Origin: Hypomesus transpacificus
Taxonomy: Eukaryota > Chordata > Actinopteri > Osmeriformes > Osmeridae
Assembly: GCF_021917145.1 (NCBI RefSeq)
Contig: NC_061077.1
Coordinates: forward strand, 6,817,298-6,881,297
Direction of reading: 5' to 3'
Length of the DNA stretch: 64,000 nt
The notes under the pieces were generated by a model. It did no database searches. It saw nothing but the letters and a program-made list of their open reading frames with translations, and was not told the origin of the DNA. This document shows positions 24,381 to 36,478 of the stretch, in pieces. Positions within the stretch are counted from its first letter, which is position 1. Every line of letters starts with the position of its first letter. The position numbers were made by a program, and so were the translations under genes.

Positions 24381-25503
24381 AAAATTGGTATCCCTGGAAC
24401 CTTTAAGCTTTCAACTTAGTGTACTTTTACAAGCAGTATGTGTATTTCATGCCTTCATTGTCTTAAAAATAAATATTAGAGATTAAAACTAAGGACTCAC
24501 TACATCTCCATGTTAAATGTAGTCATCTGCAGGATATTTCTTTAAAATATTAGGAATCCATTTTAAGTAATGATTATGATATTAAAAAATGTGACATCCT
24601 TTAAAACAGCATCCTGTGGACTTAAACTCCATCTTCACTCAGTTATCTGAATGTATGTCAATATTGAATATTTTTTGTTGTTAGTGTTTCATGGTGTTGT
24701 AAATTGCATGTTGAGAAGCTCAACTTTTGATAATCAGGATTACATTTTTTGTATAAACGTAGGCATATGACTTTTAACAAGGATGATCCTTCAGTGTTCT
24801 TTTACATGTTTCTCTACATTTGTACAGTGCCTGTGTATTGTTACAGTTTACTTTGTCATTTCTATGTGATAGTAAAACCCATTTCTCATTTGAAACAGGA
24901 AAACAAATAAAAACCTGTGTCAGACACATAAGATGTGTATTAAATTATATTATTAGTTTACAGTAAATATATTATATAATTTAAATATAACTGAATTGTT
25001 CACATGGCAGTACTAAAAGAAACAGTACTTGTTGCAACAGTAACATCCACGCAGTAAATGTTTCCTACTGACTTAATGTCAGCTGTTGGTTGTTGTGGAC
25101 TACATCAGAGCTATATTATTACGTTTGCCAAGGAACTCTGGGAGAATATGCAGATCCATGTGCACATTACACCCTCCTAGGCCTGTGAAAATAGTCCACC
25201 TGTCGCTGTCTGTCCTGCCTCTTCCTTTGCCCCAACCAACTGCTCTGCAGCACGATCTTGCCAGCTGACCAAGGCTGCTGAAAAAAGAATATGTATAATA
25301 TGTCTTCCCTCTGGTTGTGCCATAAATATCTTCCATGCAGACCTGTGGGTTTAATTTTAGTCTTTGTGAGGCTTGAACAGCCACTTACCAGCTGTCATCC
25401 ATGCAGTACCACTGTCGTTTCTGCTCCAGAACTGTGTTGCAAACAGACAGAGCTTTGCCCTGTTATTTGACTTAGAAAAGAATTGTATACACTACAAGGC
25501 AAC
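24381..25503. other. frmd4b-lmod3 intergenic region
   Basis: AT-rich spacer of about 1.1 kb between the putative frmd4b polyadenylation site and the lmod3 start codon. It should hold the lmod3 promoter and 5' UTR. I found no unequivocal TATA, CArG or MEF2 site, and no gene. Confidence 0.5.
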
Positions 25504-28114
25504 ATGTCCGATCATAGTGACCAGGATTCCTTCCCAGAGAATGTCGATGAGGAGGACATTGATGAAGATGAGATTTTGGCCAACCTGTCTCCTGAGGAGC
25601 TCAAACAGCTCCAGAGTGAGATGGACGTGATCGCCCCAGATGAGAGGGTGCCGGTGGGACAGAGACAGAGGGACCAGACAGAGAAGACTCCCACTGGGGG
25701 TTTCGACCACAGATCCTTGGTGGATTACCTTTACTGGGATAAAGAGTCCAAACGCATGCTTGATGAGGAGAGGGTCCCTGCCACTCTACTACCCAGTGAG
25801 GTGAGAGGTCTCATGTATATTTTGTGCACAGTAATGTGAATCATAATAGATATGTTTACATGTATCTATAGTAACAATGGCTGATGACCATGACCAATTT
25901 GTAAAGTATTTTCAAAGCCAACATTTTAGGGGGAGAGACAATTGACACTGTATTTCACAGATATTTTTCAAATATAAGTTGATTGGATAACTGCTCTAAT
26001 TGTTTAAATCAGAAAAATATACATGAAGAAGCTGAAAACAAAGAAGAAGAAAAGGATTGCCAGTACTGGGATAAAGAGTCTGTACGCATGTTGGAGGAGG
26101 AAAGGGTGCCTGCCACTCTGCCGCTTAGTGGGGTGAGAGTCATCATGTGCACTTCATGTAGATGTAGGCCACATTATGTGGACAGTAAAAACAGCTGACT
26201 TTAACATTCCTAAAAGATATGTTCTTCTGATGATCTTGATCTTCAAATTGTCTCCATTAGAAAAACATGAAAGATGAGGCTGAAAACAAAGAAAAAGGAG
26301 AAGATGACTGTGAAGATGTGGAATATGTTTATGAAGTGGTAGAAGAGATCATAGAGGAGGAGGCTGTGGAAGGGGTTGAAGGAGAGGAAGTAATTGAAGA
26401 AATAATAGAGGAAATCGTGGAGGTGGTGGAGGAAGAACATGTGGTGGAGCTGAAAGAGGAGGAGAAGGTCAAACCACTTGAGAAAGTAACTGAACCGGAA
26501 CATCAAACCACCGACAATTCAAAATTATACCCATCAGAAGACGAAAGTACAAATACTGCAAATACTAACAGTAATGTCCCATTAGCCCCTGTTAAGTTTG
26601 AAGAAGAAGTCACGGGAGAAAAAGATACTGAGAACTCAAAGAGCACATCAAAAACACCAGAAACAGAGGATACTAACACCACCACCCTATCCCCCAGCCT
26701 TACAGAGCAAGATCCAAAGGAGCAGAAGGCAGATGAGAGCTATAAACCCCTCCAGAAAGAAGAAAGAAAAATAAACAGACTGAATATTCCAAAACTGGCC
26801 CTTGGTGGCATTAAACTGACATCAAGGCCTTCAGGGAATGACACAAACCTGGAAAGCACCTTGGATAAGATTTATAACAACAACCCCACAATCACTGAAA
26901 TAAACCTCAATAACATTGAAAACATTCCTAAAGAAATGCTAATAGACTATGTCAATGCCCTAAAGAAGAACAAATTTGTAAAAACCTTTTGCATTGCCAA
27001 TACGGGTGCTGATGAGAACATAGCTTTCACCCTGGCCAACATGCTGCGAGAGAACCGTAGCATCACCACCATCAACATTGAGTCCAACTTCATAACAGGG
27101 AAGGGGATTGTAGCCATCATGCGCTGTCTCCAGTTCAACGAGACCCTGACTGAGCTACGCTTCCATAATCAGAGGCACATGTTGGGCCACCATTCAGAGA
27201 TGGAGGTGTCTCGTCTCCTTAAGGCCAACAACACCCTCCTGAAGTTGGGCTACCACTTTGAGCAGGCTGGGCCCAGGATGGTGGTGACCAACCTGCTGAC
27301 CAGGAATCTGGACCGCCAGCGACAGCTGAGGAACGATGAGCAGAAGCATCAGCAGTTGAAGGAGCAGAAGGAGGTGATGCAGATGTATGAGAGCAGTTTG
27401 AACTTGCCGCCAGGTCTTTTGGAGATGCTGGGTTATATCCCCCCTATTGAGCTTCTGCAACAGCAGGGGTTCCTAGAACCCCCTCCACAGCCCAGCACCC
27501 CTTCACAGGCCAGCACCCCTCCACACGCCAGCACCCCTCCACAGGCAAACAAACTCAATCTCAAACACACTGTACACAACCTTCTTCCACATTCGACCAG
27601 CACTGACCAGGCCAAGCCACTCCTGGATGTCCAACTCAAGAGGACTCCCAAACGCAGAGACCCTTTTCTGGAGCTGGACCCCAGGGAGGACAGGAGGCCA
27701 GACAGGGCCAGCTTTCATCTGAGGAAGACCACCCGGCCAAGAGAGACTGGCAGTGGGGTGATGGGAGATGAGAGAGCCAACCTTAAGGATGTGATTAAGA
27801 CACTGAAGCCAGTCTCTCGCAAAAGGCAGCCCCCAAAGGTTGATCCCACTCCCAGAGATCAACTCCTGAGTGAGATCAAACAGAGCAATGTGGCCTATCT
27901 AAAATCTGTGAGTATAGCTGGGAATTCTCAGATTTCAAAGACCCATGCCGGCAGAAAAATATAATTTTTCTAAGCATCCTAGACTGCAGCAAGGGTACTT
28001 GAAAACCTGCATACTAGATGTTTCTTCACTATCCTGAATAAACAACACTGTTGTCTTTGTTTACAGACACCGCTCCCCAAACTCCTGGAATCAAGAGAAA
28101 CCAGTCTCTTCTGA
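25504..28114 (+). CDS. lmod3: leiomodin-3
   Basis: Leiomodin-3 nucleates and caps actin at thin-filament pointed ends in striated muscle; loss in humans causes nemaline myopathy. Coding exons: 25504-25800, 26013-26132 (extra), 26261-27907, 28067-28114; all junctions are phase 0, giving 703 residues, or 663 without the extra exon (human about 560). The N-terminus shows the tropomyosin-binding segment ([18 protein letters not shown]) and an actin-binding site 1-like helix ([16 protein letters not shown]). A long acidic Glu-rich region follows (start of the large exon), then the leucine-rich repeat domain ([40 protein letters not shown]-like). After a basic Gln/Lys helix come a proline-rich stretch built of three 18-bp repeats (about 27494-27546) and a C-terminal WH2-like actin-binding segment ([16 protein letters not shown]). 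The small last exon ([15 protein letters not shown]) resembles the short mammalian tail. If its donor is skipped the frame runs to 27964. Confidence 0.94.
26013..26132 (+). CDS. lmod3: extra in-frame lmod3 exon made by tandem duplication
   Basis: This 120-bp exon has a TCAG acceptor and a GGG|GTGAGA donor and is phase 0 at both ends. Its first part ([15 protein letters not shown]) copies the start of the downstream large exon ([15 protein letters not shown]). Its second part ([19 protein letters not shown]) copies the end of exon 1 ([19 protein letters not shown]). The bases just after its donor resemble those after exon 1 (GTGAGAG, then CATGT, then a GACAGTAA-like block). A tandem duplication of roughly 330 bp spanning the exon 1 end, intron 1 and the exon 2 start accounts for all of this. 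If included, the protein has a second, partial actin-binding-site-1-like helix. Confidence 0.75.
27490..27546 (+). repeat. lmod3: three 18-bp repeats inside lmod3 proline-rich coding region
   Basis: Three near-identical units of the form CCAGCACCCCTNCACANG encode repeated ASTPPQ/H or STPSQ motifs in the proline-rich linker between the leucine-rich repeats and the WH2 region. Such linkers bind profilin-actin in nucleators; copy-number variation would keep the frame. Confidence 0.8.
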
Positions 28115-29803
28115 AGATTCCATCAACTGTATCTACAATATCTACATTAGCTGTGTTTCACAAAGTGTGACGTGTCTCTTCTTGTCCTCCCACAAGCTAA
28201 AAAAAGATATTGTGTATTAGTACTGCTGGTCAGACAGACCATCTTAAGCAAGTATTCCTATTGACATGTATTTTAATCTATTTTACTGTGTATGCCTACT
28301 CTGTGGTTGTTACACCTTTGTGTGTAGTTTGACATATCTGTCCAGTCTACTGTGAAATGTAAAAAATATGAATTAAACAAAGCCTTGTTTCATCAGGGCC
28401 AATGTATTGAAATGCTACTGCATTTCTTCTTGTTCATTCAATTCATGAACATGACACATCTGATATAGATTTTATATATTAAGTTTATTTTCTTTGTGAA
28501 ATGTAGTGCTTTGCCTCCCATTGTGGTTACACTTAGTGACAACAAAAACATACAAAAAGTAGTTTTATTATGGCATCCTTTTTAACATTCCCGTAACATT
28601 TCCAGTAATCCAATTATCACGTTAACATGCGCAAATTGTCTACAGAAAGCATGATTCTGCTTGGAATGGCAACAGAAGCTTTGCATTCTGATAAACAGAC
28701 ACTTGCATCCATTTCCATTGTAAATGGAAAATGGATCTCAAATGGACATCCTGACATTTCTTTCCAGTCAGAAAAATCTCACCTAGACATACTACAGATT
28801 ACAATGTCTTTGAGTGCACTAAATATATTATTTTAACAAAGTGCTTTTTGCAACCGATAGGTTAATAATTTACATGCATAATAATGAAATTCAGCCATAC
28901 ATCTGAAATAAAATTATATTTCAAAAATAAAGCTGATAGCAATTATCTTTATCATACTGCATAGCCATGGTCAGAAGATATTTCTCTCAAACCAACCCAC
29001 AGGGTCTGAAAAAACAAGGGCATAATTGCTACTTGTCAATGAGTAGTCACTTATTCATGGGTTCCATCAGCATTTGGGCAATCTTGTCCAGAGACTGTAG
29101 TTCAATAGGTAAAGGAGATAAAGAGGTGTTTGTGCTGAGGTAGTGTAATCGTGTTGAATTGTAGGAACTCACTCCTCAGTATAAATACCACCCACCAGCA
29201 CCATCAAATGGCTAGCATTTTGGTAGGGCAGCTGGCTTAAGCAGTGTTTAAAGAGGTGATCGTTGAAAGCCAGGTTCAAACCCTTGGTGTGGGCAAGATT
29301 GGGATGAAAAAATACAGTTGAGTGACACGACTACACCTTTGAGAATAGCTAAATGTTTGTTTCTGATTTAGTTCATTTTAGTGACAATGTATTGTTAGCT
29401 CTATAAGTTTGCAACTGAACCTTAGACACAGCCTTCAGACACAGAACTATGTACTCACATTCAGCATTATAATATGCAGTCAATATAGACAACACCACAG
29501 GTGCACATAAATAATTTAAACAACATTTTGGACAGGAAAAACAGACAAGGATGCTCATGACTCATTGAGTGTCTTTCAGAAACATATAATCTATTTATGA
29601 GTGCACACCTCTCCCAAAATGAAGTAACCAAACACAAAATATATAACAGTGTAATATAAAGCATGGAACAGATGTGTAACAAAAACCAAAACAAATGAAT
29701 AGGAGGAATGCATAACCTTATTTGGGGTCAAAAATATCTTAGGATTGTGCTAAAAGAAAGATAAGTATATTGAAAGAGGGTGCCAGTTTGACAAGCCCTC
29801 CTC
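28115..29803. other. convergent lmod3-arl6ip5 intergenic region
   Basis: The region holds the 3' UTRs of two convergent genes. No coding exon, RNA gene or clear repeat was recognised; the small open frames in it have no recognisable protein features. Confidence 0.6.
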
Positions 29804-31683
29804 TCATTCCTTAAGCTTGCTCTCAATGAAGTCCTGGATCTTGTTCATCTTCTCCTCCTGCTGGTCCAGGAGGTCCATGATGACACCCATGGGAGACTTC
29901 TTTATGCCAACCCCTTCAATTTTATTCTCCATCCGGTTCTTCATGTTGCGCAGTCTGAGAGAGGCATGGACCAGACTCACTGTAAAACAGAGGATAGGGG
30001 ACTTGTTTTATTTGTCAACAAATGATTCAAAAATTGGGTAGATTTCACCAATATAAACTGATCTTATAAGCTACTCATATCGAGGGGTTCAACAGAGGCA
30101 TCGTCTTTATTCCTTTGAATGCTGGATGCCAATGGGATGATGTCAACCAGTAAAAGTTGTTATGTTGCTACATAGCAACCAGTCAACAGGCGGGCCTCTT
30201 GGGAAGGGCTCTCACAGTGTTCCTTCTCAGCCTGCCTCCCAATTCCAACACAAAGCTGTTGCTTTTGCTTACTGACTCACAAACAATTAACTAACCTGTT
30301 GTTTGGTACTCTGAATGCACCAGTCATAATATATTGTCACACATATAAGCCTGTAAATTAGTGAAACAGAGAGGTTGGAAAAACCTGTTTCTAGAAGTCC
30401 TCAACTATAGATTCCGCTATGACTCACCTCCCTCATAATAGAGCCCCATGTCCTTTTGGATCTGACCCGGGGAGCTAAAATGCCATACTCTTACTCGGAG
30501 GGTAATGCTTATAACAGGAAAAAACTCACATAGTAAAGGGAAAGTGATCCCAAAAATGAAGACCATCACACCACCACACAGCGACAACAGGAAGTAGCTG
30601 GTACCCATAACTGCAAGGACAAACAGGGTGGGGTTCTTCTTCTTAAAGTTCTTGATGATGGTCTTGTTCTCCCCTGCCCACACAGAACCCATGAAGACCA
30701 GAGAGACCACTGCTCCTCCCAGGAACATACCAAGAGGGTTAAGGAATCTAAAAAATATACAAGACATACAAATACATAAATACGAATATCCAAAGCTACT
30801 ATGGTTAATATGCTCAGTAGTTTGGGGCAGAAAGAACAGCACAGCCTGGTGGTTGGAATAATAGAAATCCTGCATCATGCAGCCAAGGACATTTTCTATA
30901 ACCATCAAGGTGCCTGAAAAACAGGGCATGCCTAAAAGCCCATGTTCCATTGTATCCATATTACAAGTGCTATTAAACTTTTCCATTAACTCGTTGATCG
31001 TCAAATTACTATTTATTGCTTAACATCAGGATGACCAAAGCCAAATTACAAGCCTAGGATTTTTACTAGTATTTATGTTAACAATTTTTTTTTGGTTTGA
31101 GAAATAAGCCATAGAAAACCAATCTAGCTGTTGATGATAATGTTTTCATTATTTGGTTTGAAGGCAGTATTAGCACACATCATCATACACACTAAAAGGA
31201 CGCAGAAAATGTAGCTCTAAATGAATTGATGTAGGCCAGCTCCTAGTTAGCTACTGTAGCTACTTATCTAAACAAACTCCACTCCATAAATGTAGCCTAG
31301 CAGTTGTGCACAAATATACACACGTTAGAAAAGAAAAGGCAATATTTACAGACTGCTACTAATATGGCAGGCACTTCAATATTGTGGCTATGGGTGCGGA
31401 CCACATTGCCAACTAATCACATTACGGTGTACAGTAGGCCTACAGTAGCTAATTAGCTGTTTGTAGCTGGGTGACTTGCTGTAAGGTAACAACCATTGAC
31501 TTACCCAACAATCAAGAAAACCACGATGGCTACGGCAAAATAATTTGTCTGGTAGTACAGTAAATTGCTGATCACCCTGTTGTTCCATTTCGTTAAATCT
31601 CTAAAATCCGGTTTAGCAAATCGATCAGCCCCTGGGAAGAAATCGTCCCAGGGTCTAAGTGGTGCCAGCTCCATCCTTGCCAT
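29804..31683 (-). CDS. arl6ip5: ADP-ribosylation factor-like 6 interacting protein 5 (PRA1 family protein 3, JWA)
   Basis: An ER membrane protein of the PRA1/PRAF family that in mammals (GTRAP3-18) restrains ER exit and glycosylation of the glutamate transporter EAAC1 and binds Rab/Arl GTPases. Three exons on the minus strand: 31505-31683 (start), 30530-30747, 29804-29979. The phases 2 and 1 agree and give 190 residues (human 188). The conserved N-terminus [19 protein letters not shown] and the [14 protein letters not shown] motif precede paired hydrophobic segments (about residues 45-80 and 95-130), including the conserved [15 protein letters not shown]. The cytosolic tail is charged and helical ([30 protein letters not shown]). 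The start used is the first in-frame Met; a second Met three residues on is an alternative. The longer open frame across exon 2 includes intron and is not the protein. The gene is divergent from uba3 with the starts 260 bp apart. Confidence 0.95.
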
Positions 31684-31943
31684 TGCTTATTTTCTCTTAG
31701 CTGCTAGCAAGTTTGCTGAGTGTGAGGTCAGCTGATCAGCGAGCAATGAGGAGAATCAAGCTTTTTCACGTGAAACGCTCGCGAGAGTTGCTTGTGACTG
31801 ACAGCTAGGGAATGAAGTGGATCAAAGCTGCGTCATATTTTCCTGAAATGGTTTCACATTTTGGCAAAGATGGAAATGTACATACGACGCAATTTTGACA
31901 CACCTGAAACAAATATTCGTCAAGGAAATGGAACCGTAAAAGT
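31684..31943. promoter_or_regulatory. bidirectional arl6ip5/uba3 promoter
   Basis: Only 260 bp separate the two divergent start codons, so one promoter must serve both genes. It contains a palindromic TCACGTGA E-box (31766-31773), the core favoured by MITF/TFEB and USF factors, and three bases later GCTCGCGAGA (31777-31786), one mismatch from the TCTCGCGAGA element typical of TATA-less bidirectional housekeeping promoters. A CAGCTG E-box lies near 31731. No TATA box is seen. Function is inferred from position and motif identity. Confidence 0.75.
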
Positions 31944-34900
31944 ATGGCGGATGCTGAGGAGCCGTAAGTAAGAAATTATTAAAAGCAAGAGTAGTGCCGA
32001 ATTGATCTCCCTCTACTAAAAAACAATCCTACTTGAACCTTCTTTTATTCTCTCCTTTTAGGCAGAAGAAAAGAAGGAGAATAGAGGACCTCACTGAAAA
32101 GTTAGTGACGAAAGACATGTACTATGCTCTAAACTGCCTGGCACTGGCTGCAGGTTTGCCAAAATCCAGCTGCAAACGCAGCGCCAGTGTGGTACCGATG
32201 TGAAAAATCATTTTCTACATACACGTATTTATTGGCCAATGAAACCTTAACTGAGAACACTTCTGAAGTGGGAATACAATCACTCGCATAGCAAATGTTA
32301 CATTTTGAGCAGACTTAAAACGTACGCAGTACAATAAAGTTTGACTGCATTGGTTAAAGAAACCGGACAGTTAGATGACTGCCTTATATTCTTATTAAAA
32401 TACATTTGTTGTAAATCCACGTTTTAGTGACACACACATACTTCACCCAAATAACTGCCATTTGGGTATCTAGGAATAATGCATCGATATTTTCAGGATT
32501 ATCCGTCATGGTATTTCTAAGAAATATTTGTGATTAATATGTGCAGCAGAGCATCTGTGTTGACCTTTGTGTGTGTGTGCAGAATGGCTGTGGATGTCAG
32601 TGCTGGTGACTGGGATGGGCGTTGGAACCATGTAAAGAATTTCCTAGAGAGATCTGGCCCATTTACTCATCCAGACTTTGAACCAAGCACTGAGGTTAGA
32701 ACTGCAAAGCCAGTTAAAACCTACCTTGTAGTTACAATCATCACCATATCATTTTTACTAGCATTCAGCAATACGTGTTCTTATTAAGAACTAATCATAA
32801 AGATGACCCAGGTAATGTTTCTTTCAGTCCCTCCAATTTTTGTTGGATACATGCAAGATATTGGTAATTGGAGCCGGTGGACTCGGCTGTGAACTGCTCA
32901 AAAATCTAGTATGTGAGATTATATTATATACATTTGAAAAAATAAGTATAATTTATTTGATAAATAAAGCATGCATACTCTGTTCACACATTCACGTTCA
33001 CTAGTTTTAATATGTGGCTTTGCCTTTGGTCTAGGCCCTGTCTGGATTTCGGCACATTCATGTGGTTGATATGGACACCATTGATATCTCCAACCTTAAT
33101 AGGCAGTTCCTTTTCAGGTTTGGGTCATATGGAGTAAGATATGCATTGAAAGTGTTTAATATTTTTTATTTGGGGACCTTCCCCAATGCAAGTAGTTTCT
33201 CCAACACCTGAGCTAGTTTTGCTATATTATAATATATTTAGATATTACGTACTGTTCATTAAGTAAATCACTGACAACCTTAATTTTTCTGCTTTTTTAC
33301 TTTGGTTTGTTTCTATTTTACACCCTCTCATAAAGACTCAAAGATGTGGGACGGCCAAAGGCAGAGGTTGCTGCTGATTTTGTTAACAATCGAATCCCTG
33401 GATGTAAAGTCGTCCCGTATCCTTTGCTTCTGAAGAAGCCTATGTGAATATGTTATACTCTTATGAGGGATAACATGCATCATTGAAACCCTTCTGCACA
33501 GTCCTGAACAGCCTACTATTGTGTTTATGCTTATCAAATCTCTCAGATACTTCAAGAAGATTCAAGATTTTAATGAGTCTTTCTACAGGCGTGAGTACAC
33601 GCTTTGTAATGTAATCTATGTCATAGAAATGTTTGCTGAAAACTGCTGAAAAAAATCCATTTATTGTAAATAATCATTTGTAATCACATTTTTTTATTAT
33701 CCTCTGTAGAATTTCACATCATAGTTTGTGGTCTAGACTCCGTCATTGCCAGGCGATGGATGAATGGAATGTTGGTAGGTATTTTTTATAACAAATATCT
33801 GTGCTTTGTTTTGAGCATATTGACTATTCCATTACAAATAACACATGAATGAATGCCCCGAGGGTGAATTGTTCTGCACAAGAGCTAAAAAAACGGGCTA
33901 CATTCAACACTGCAGACAGGACAGTACAGTGGACAGAACATAATTATTTAAAAGCATAGCGAGACAATAAATGCAAGAATAAAATAATACAAAAAATACA
34001 ACTGAAGGCATCGTGGGAATAACTTAAGAATGTCAGTAGGTCCAGTTCAATGTAAAGTGCAGAAAGGATAAAAACATCTGTTTTGATTGAGCAGCTGAAT
34101 ACTTCTTGGGCACATAGCTAGACTGCTAATATAAATATGTGTTGTCAGCTGTCGCTTCTGAGCTATGAAGATGGAGTACTGGACACCAGCTCCATCATAC
34201 CACTCATAGATGGAGGGACAGAGGGCTTCAAAGGCAATGCCAGAGTCATTCTCCCAGGCATTAGTGCATGCATTGACTGCACGCTGGAATTCTATCCACC
34301 TCAGGTACCTATCATCTAAAACCATGTGTCATTATTTTAGCTGAATCTGTTTTTACTTCATGCTGTTTTTGTTTGGCTGTAGATTAACTTCCCCATGTGC
34401 ACCATTGCGTCCATGCCTCGGTTACCAGAGCATTGTGTTGAGTATGCTAGAATGCTGCAATGGCCCAAAGATAAGCCTTTTGGAGGTATGTTCATAAAAT
34501 CACACTACACATTTCCTACACCTACAGGACAAAAAATGGCACTGTAGTTCTCCATTGCACGTTTATTGTCTCAGTGCTTGCGTAACACTGTTAAATACAA
34601 TCGTTTTGAGAGGCAGGCTGCTCCTACTCTGTCTCCTAGATGGTGTGGTCTTGGACGGGGACAACCCAGAGCACATCCAGTGGGTGTTCCAGATTGCGGA
34701 GGAGAGAGCTGCAGAGTTTAACATTACTGGAGTCACATACAGACTCACACAAGGTCAACCTTTTTTCATACAAGATCAGTTGCCGAAAAACTACATAGTT
34801 CAAATCAGAGTATGGATAAATTACATTACAGGTTTTTGTTACAGGGGTTGTGAAGAGGATTATCCCTGCGGTGGCTTCCACAAATGCTGTTATTGCTGGT

Positions 34901-36162
34901 ATATAAGGCCAATTTTTTACATCTGCATTGGATTTTTTTTTTTTACAAAAAGTTTCAAAATTAGATATAAAAAAAAATCATAATGTTTTTCGTTTTCTCA
35001 GCTTCCTGTGCCACTGAAGTTTTCAAAATAGCTTCAAGGTAAGTAATTACATCCATTCCCTCATTAGGCCTTTTCATCTTTTCTAGTGTTCTCGTGAGAG
35101 TGAGTACTTCTGGTAGAATTCTATTCTTGTGTTCTGTTTAGTGCATACATTCCTCTGAATAACTATCTGGTGTTCAATGATGTGGATGGATTGTACACCT
35201 ACACATTTGAAGCTGAGCGAAAGGTGAGTTCTACCTCTTCAATAAATAGAATATTTGAAAGAGTGGAGCATTTAGTATACAGTATCACTGTCAGTTAGTG
35301 TTCAGTCGAGGCTGTACGCTCAAGCATGCTTTTGTATGACAGGAGAACTGCTCGGCATGTAGCCAGGTGCCCCAGGATCTCCAGTTCCCTCCCTCAGCCA
35401 AACTACAAGAGGTTCTGGAGTACCTGACTGAGAACGCCTCCCTGTGAGTACTGTGTTGATGCTAGGCCTACCCACATCTATGCATTTCTTTCTTTTCGTC
35501 TTTTTAATGTGTACGGCAGATGAATACACATGTCCTCTGTGACTCTTGTTTTCTTTAGACAAATGAAATCCCCAGCAATCACTACAACGTTGGAAGGCAA
35601 GAATAAGACACTATATTTACAGGTAAGGTAACTTTCCAATACTTAAAAATGTAATATATTACAATATATGAAGCTATAACAATTCACTAACAGTTTCATC
35701 ACTGTTTTACAGACAGTAGCATCCATTGAACAAAGAACCCGGCCAAACCTTTGCAAAACCTTGAAAGGTAAGTATATTTAGGTATATTTAGAGTTTTTCA
35801 TGTATCTCAGTGTGGGTGCTACTGTCAAAGGTGTCATTGGTTTGCTGACCTAAGCAAATCTTGGATCCTCTGCATACTGTCCCGAAATGAAGACCTCTCA
35901 TGAACACTGCTTTAACTACTTTCTTCATTGCAAATTTTGATATTCAATAGCACAGGTGGGCAGTATTTATACTTACGGATGAGTTCAATCAGTTGTGTTC
36001 GGTTAATCTGCCTTAACAGAACAATCCATGAAAATTGATTCCCCAAATGTAAAATGACTTCCTGTTATTGCAGAGCTGGGATTGGCTGATGGACAGGAAC
36101 TGGCTGTGGCAGATGTCACCACACCACAGACAGTTCTCTTCAAGCTGAATTTCACCACATAA
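31944..36162 (+). CDS. uba3: NEDD8-activating enzyme E1 catalytic subunit (UBA3)
   Basis: UBA3 pairs with NAE1 to adenylate NEDD8, form a thioester and pass it to UBE2M/UBE2F for cullin neddylation. Eighteen coding exons: 31944-31963, 32062-32100, 32583-32694, 32828-32908, 33035-33117, 33336-33416, 33547-33590, 33710-33774, 34149-34304, 34383-34485, 34640-34753, 34845-34898, 35002-35038, 35142-35223, 35343-35443, 35559-35622, 35713-35767, 36074-36162. Phases agree throughout and give 459 residues (human 463). Visible features: the nucleotide-binding loop ([14 protein letters not shown]), the [17 protein letters not shown] adenylation motif, zinc-binding pairs CIDC and CSAC, and the active-site cysteine in [16 protein letters not shown]. 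The C-terminus is a ubiquitin-fold domain that docks the E2 ([22 protein letters not shown]). The protein looks complete. An AATAAA at 36473-36478 is the likely polyadenylation signal. Start choice: MADAEEP matches the mammalian N-terminus. Confidence 0.97.
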
Positions 36163-36472
36163 AGCACCCACAAACATACAATAATGAAATGTACTTGGTC
36201 TGCAACAACCTTTGTTAAACAATGTTGCAGCTATAATTTATTTGAGACTAATAATGTAAATATGATCAACCATATTTGTCTCTTTATCATTAAAACATAC
36301 ATTTGTCCAGAATCTTTACACAGTGAACAATTTAGAATCAAATTGGGGAACACCTTTTATCAGTGATGTTGCTCTACTGTCTGCTATCAGGAGCTGTTGT
36401 TTTTCCCTCTTTATGATTATACTTGCTGTAGTTTCACTGTATGTGCATTCAAATGTATATGTACTGTGCTCC

Positions 36473-36478
36473 AATAAA
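36473..36478 (+). terminator. uba3: uba3 polyadenylation signal
   Basis: A canonical AATAAA about 310 bases after the uba3 stop codon, followed by a GT-rich stretch. Confidence 0.7.

Noticed and set aside
26243-26506. Leu/Phe-rich minus-strand frame over lmod3
   Set aside because: It is the antisense shadow of the Glu-rich acidic region of lmod3.
30417-31004. 195-codon minus-strand open frame
   Set aside because: It contains arl6ip5 exon 2 (30530-30747) but the flanking parts are intron with clear acceptor and donor sites; it is not a separate protein.
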